Positions 34,820 to 37,106 of a DNA stretch of 37,106 nt are shown piece after piece. The position numbers were made by a program, and so were the translations under genes. Below the pieces are notes generated by a model. It was not told the origin of the DNA. It searched no databases and saw only the letters and a list, made by a program, of their open reading frames with translations. Source of the stretch: Alteromonas_E sp964230255. Its GTDB lineage: Bacteria > Pseudomonadota > Gammaproteobacteria > Enterobacterales > Alteromonadaceae. The stretch is from NCBI GenBank assembly GCA_964230255.1, contig CAXRGW010000111.1, positions 1 through 37,106 on the forward strand, written 5' to 3'. Each line of letters opens with the position of its first letter. Within the stretch, counting starts at the first letter, position 1.

Positions 34820-35786
34820 GAGGCACCTCAATCCGCACGCTCATGCCAGGTAACATAGGAATGTCGGGCTCTTGTTCAAACTCGAAAGTAAGCGGAAGGT
34901 ACACACTATTGCTCCATTCCGTTTGCTTCTCTGATTGTGTAGATTTAAACGTTAATTTGGCTCGAAAACGCCGATCCGGAAAGGCATCGAAAACCACGTC
35001 AACGGTCTCGCCTTGCTCCACTTTTAGCGCATCAATTTCATGCACCCAACTCTCGATCTGGAAATTGTCGACGGCTTGCACGTCCATCACCTGCCAGGCT
35101 GCTTGCACGTTCATTCCCGCATCGAGTTTTTCACCATTCCACGGGTGAGTCGCGTAATTAACTGGGCCATTAAAATCCGCAGTAACATTCATGGTCTCTA
35201 GTTGGCGTTGTTGAAAAGCGATTTCTTCTTGGAGCTTGAGCAGTTCTAATTGCTTCTTTTGCACGCCCGTGCGCAATGCTTCTTCAGCCAAGGTTAAGCC
35301 TTCTTCGGCTTTAAACAATTCAAATAAAGAGCGTTGCAGATTCAGCTCATATTGGCCTTTGTCATAAGCACTCACTTGACCATCTGGCACACCCGCTTCA
35401 ATCCGTGCTTTTTTAACTCGCATTACAGCCACTTCGATTGCGCCTTGGGCTTCCAACAAACTCTGTGCTAATTGCATCTGTGTTTGCTTGAGTTCCAACG
35501 CGATAGTCTCAGCTCGCTCGATATTTATATCTAACTGACTTTGAATAGTTGAACCATCAAATGTAACAATGCGGTCGCCCTTTTCGACGACTTTACCCTC
35601 GTCTTCCATCCATTGAATTTGGATTTGCCAGCGGCTGGTCTTCGGGGCCGTAACCACTTGCTTTTGCGCCGAACTCACCTTACCGGTAAGCAGCAGCATT
35701 TCTTCTGCCTGAGCAACATTAGCCAAGAGTAAAGTTAAACTTGTAGTTAGTGCAGTGCGTGCAAAACGACGCTTATTATCGGTCAT
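34809..35786 (-). CDS. HlyD-type periplasmic adaptor with cleavable signal peptide (first of three)
   Basis: A 325-residue adaptor exported by a type I signal peptide (RRFARTALTTSLTLLLANVA, then QA-EEM), so unlike the other two it is not lipidated. It has the same plan: barrel-sandwich halves (EGKVVEKGDRIVTFDGS and TADFNGPVNYATH), a long helical hairpin between (~95-200) and a beta-barrel ending MLPGMSVRIEVPHEA. The ATG at 35786 is chosen (GGGGA eight bases upstream); an ATG at 35801 is also in frame. It overlaps the ATPase gene by 11 bases and the next adaptor by 11. Confidence 0.87.
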   Translation of the reverse strand: MTDNKRRFARTALTTSLTLLLANVAQAEEMLLLTGKVSSAQKQVVTAPKTSRWQIQIQWMEDEGKVVEKGDRIVTFDGSTIQSQLDINIERAETIALELKQTQMQLAQSLLEAQGAIEVAVMRVKKARIEAGVPDGQVSAYDKGQYELNLQRSLFELFKAEEGLTLAEEALRTGVQKKQLELLKLQEEIAFQQRQLETMNVTADFNGPVNYATHPWNGEKLDAGMNVQAAWQVMDVQAVDNFQIESWVHEIDALKVEQGETVDVVFDAFPDRRFRAKLTFKSTQSEKQTEWSNSVYLPLTFEFEQEPDIPMLPGMSVRIEVPHEA

Positions 35787-36444
35787 CGAGAATATCCCCA
35801 TCTTTCATCATGATGGTGCGTTGTGCATACTCAGCAATATCATCTTCGTGCGTTACCATCACTATAGTCTGCCCAGCTTGATGCAATTCGGTCAGCAACT
35901 GCATGATTTCGACCGAGGTTTTACTATCCAAGTTGCCAGTTGGCTCATCCGCTAAAATAACACTGGGCTGATTAATTAAGGCGCGAGCGATAGCAACACG
36001 TTGCCGTTGACCACCTGACATCTCAAAGGGTTTATGGTGTTTACGATGTTCCAGCCCGACTCTTTCAACCAATACATCCGCGCGCTGTCGTGCTTCAACC
36101 TCATTACTTGTTGAATAACGCAGCGGCAGCAAAATATTTTCGTAAGCTGATAACTTGGGGAGTAAGTGGAAGGTCTGAAAAATAAAACCAATCTTTTGAT
36201 TGCGAATGTTCGATAACGTATCGTCATCCAGTTGCGCAATATTCTGTTTATCGAGGAGATAACTACCGGCATCAGGCGTGTCTAAACAGCCTAAAACATT
36301 CATTAATGTAGATTTGCCCGAGCCTGAACTGCCCATAATGGCAACAAACTCATTTTGAGCGATAGATAAAGAGACATCATTGAGGGCTACGACAATATCA
36401 TCGCCGTTTTGAAATTGTTTACGGATCCCCGCCAGTTCGAGCAT
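35776..36444 (-). CDS. MacB/LolD-type ABC transporter ATPase
   Basis: The 222-residue ATPase has all motifs: Walker A GSSGSGKST (residues 38-46), Q loop GFIFQTFHLL, signature MSGGQ (142-146), Walker B VILADEPTG and switch His199 in VTHE. It belongs to the LolD/MacB/FtsE class. It is the first gene of the operon: ATPase, three adaptors, permease, all on the minus strand with overlapping ends. Together they should form a tripartite exporter with an outer-membrane TolC-type protein, which is not in the window. Confidence 0.95.
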   Translation of the reverse strand: MLELAGIRKQFQNGDDIVVALNDVSLSIAQNEFVAIMGSSGSGKSTLMNVLGCLDTPDAGSYLLDKQNIAQLDDDTLSNIRNQKIGFIFQTFHLLPKLSAYENILLPLRYSTSNEVEARQRADVLVERVGLEHRKHHKPFEMSGGQRQRVAIARALINQPSVILADEPTGNLDSKTSVEIMQLLTELHQAGQTIVMVTHEDDIAEYAQRTIMMKDGDILDDR

Positions 36445-36453
36445 TAGCTATCC

Positions 36454-36496
36454 ATGGATCATGACTGTTAGTGTCTCCATTAACAGTCATGTCCAT
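36454..36496. repeat. Long inverted repeat between purD and the ABC operon
   Basis: CATGACTGTTA and TAACAGTCATG are perfect 11-bp arms around a ten-base loop. ATGGA/TCCAT pairing extends the stem to 16 bp with one bulged T. It lies 10-52 bases upstream of the ATPase start. No T run follows on the minus strand, so it may be an operator or leader hairpin as easily as a terminator of purD. Confidence 0.6.
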
Positions 36497-36533
36497 TAAA
36501 AAAGCAAGAGGTGGAGCGACCAATCGCCCAATT

Positions 36534-37106
36534 TTACTGTTCGCGCGCGATTGCTCGATAGGCGATATCGGTGCGATGAAAACTGTCTTGCCAACTAATT
36601 TTATCTACCAATTGATAAGCGCATTGTTGTGCTTGCGTCACACTATTACCCAATGCAGTGGCACACAATACTCGACCACCGGCGGTAATTATAGCCTCAC
36701 CCTGAGATAGAGTTCCCGCATGGAACACTTTACCGGGTAGCTCTGCAGCCACCGCTAAACCCTCTATGGGTAAGCCTTTAGCATAACCGCCGGGGTATCC
36801 ACCAGCGGCGAGCACTACGCCTACTGCTGCGCGCTGATCAAACTCAATGGTTTGGGTATATAAGCGTTTTTCACAGGCCGCTACACAGAGTTCAACAAGG
36901 TCAGACGTCAGGCGCAACATGATTGGTTGAGTCTCCGGATCACCGAAACGACAGTTGTATTCAATAACCTTCGGTGTACCGTCGGCCATGATCATCAAGC
37001 CAGCGTAAAGGAAACCGGTGTATTCATTGCCTTCCGCGCGCATGCCGGCAACAGTCGGATTAATCACTTCGTTCATAATACGCGCGTGGATATCGGGCGT
37101 TACAAC
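36534..37106 (-). CDS. purD: Phosphoribosylamine-glycine ligase, C-terminal part (5' end outside window)
   Basis: The frame is open to the window edge; 190 C-terminal residues are visible. Matches to PurD include VVTPDIHARIMNEV, GMRAEGNEYTGFLYAGLMI, VIEYNCRFGDPETQPIMLRL, and AAGGYPGGYAKG in the C-terminal domain. PurD joins glycine to phosphoribosylamine with ATP, the second step of purine synthesis. The stop codon lies about 90 bases before the ABC ATPase gene on the same strand. Confidence 0.95.
   Translation of the reverse strand, partial: VVTPDIHARIMNEVINPTVAGMRAEGNEYTGFLYAGLMIMADGTPKVIEYNCRFGDPETQPIMLRLTSDLVELCVAACEKRLYTQTIEFDQRAAVGVVLAAGGYPGGYAKGLPIEGLAVAAELPGKVFHAGTLSQGEAIITAGGRVLCATALGNSVTQAQQCAYQLVDKISWQDSFHRTDIAYRAIAREQ

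Noticed and set aside
1..37106. CRISPR array, tRNA or rRNA genes, prophage
   Set aside because: No regularly spaced direct repeats, tRNA cloverleaf patterns, rRNA sequence or phage gene sets were seen by eye.

Overview
This window reads as a chromosomal segment of a gammaproteobacterium, probably an aquatic or marine, outer-membrane-bearing heterotroph. The reasoning is indirect. The ilvY-ilvC divergent pair, ilvC of the long 491-residue type, comM, tamA-tamB, an ompR-envZ pair, purD and a PrkB-type phosphoribulokinase are all typical of gammaproteobacteria. No genus can be fixed from the sequence alone. Base composition looks even across the window and no prophage or large island is visible.

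Layout. 1-5.6 kb: the 3' part of a PAS-GGDEF-EAL c-di-GMP enzyme, comM, then the isoleucine/valine pair ilvY and ilvC with an operator-like dyad between them and a strong terminator after ilvC. 5.6-8.3 kb: a small orphan ORF, a Bcr/CflA drug-efflux pump and a gene graveyard holding a heavily decayed PPK2 (polyphosphate kinase 2) relic. 8.3-15.7 kb: a secreted S9 peptidase, divergent from a tamA-tamB operon for outer-membrane protein translocation. 15.7-18 kb: an ECF sigma factor with a probable membrane anti-sigma factor, a divergent membrane/coiled-coil small protein, a nitrilase tail relic and an AhpD-like protein lacking the usual cysteine pair. 18-24 kb: ompR-envZ, an SGNH esterase, and a two-gene H-NOX plus hybrid histidine kinase nitric-oxide sensing module. 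24.2-28.1 kb: a 1295-residue lipoprotein joining an M66-type metallopeptidase, a carbohydrate-binding module and a sialate O-acetylesterase-like domain. 28.1-29 kb: a broken IS1182-type element. 29.1-31.4 kb: prkB and a voltage-gated K+ channel gene with a small secreted ORF in front. 31.4-36.4 kb: a five-gene ABC operon in which one MacB-like ATPase and one permease come with three different HlyD-type adaptors. The window ends inside purD.

How the genes fit together: much of the accessory content concerns the envelope and surroundings (secreted peptidase, mucin/glycoprotein-attacking lipoprotein, TamAB, tripartite efflux, ECF and OmpR-EnvZ stress sensing, NO sensing, c-di-GMP). The most novel candidates are the M66-CBM-esterase fusion and the three-adaptor ABC operon. 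The H-NOX/hybrid kinase pair follows a known theme but carries its own phosphorelay inside one protein. No tRNA, rRNA or CRISPR array was seen.
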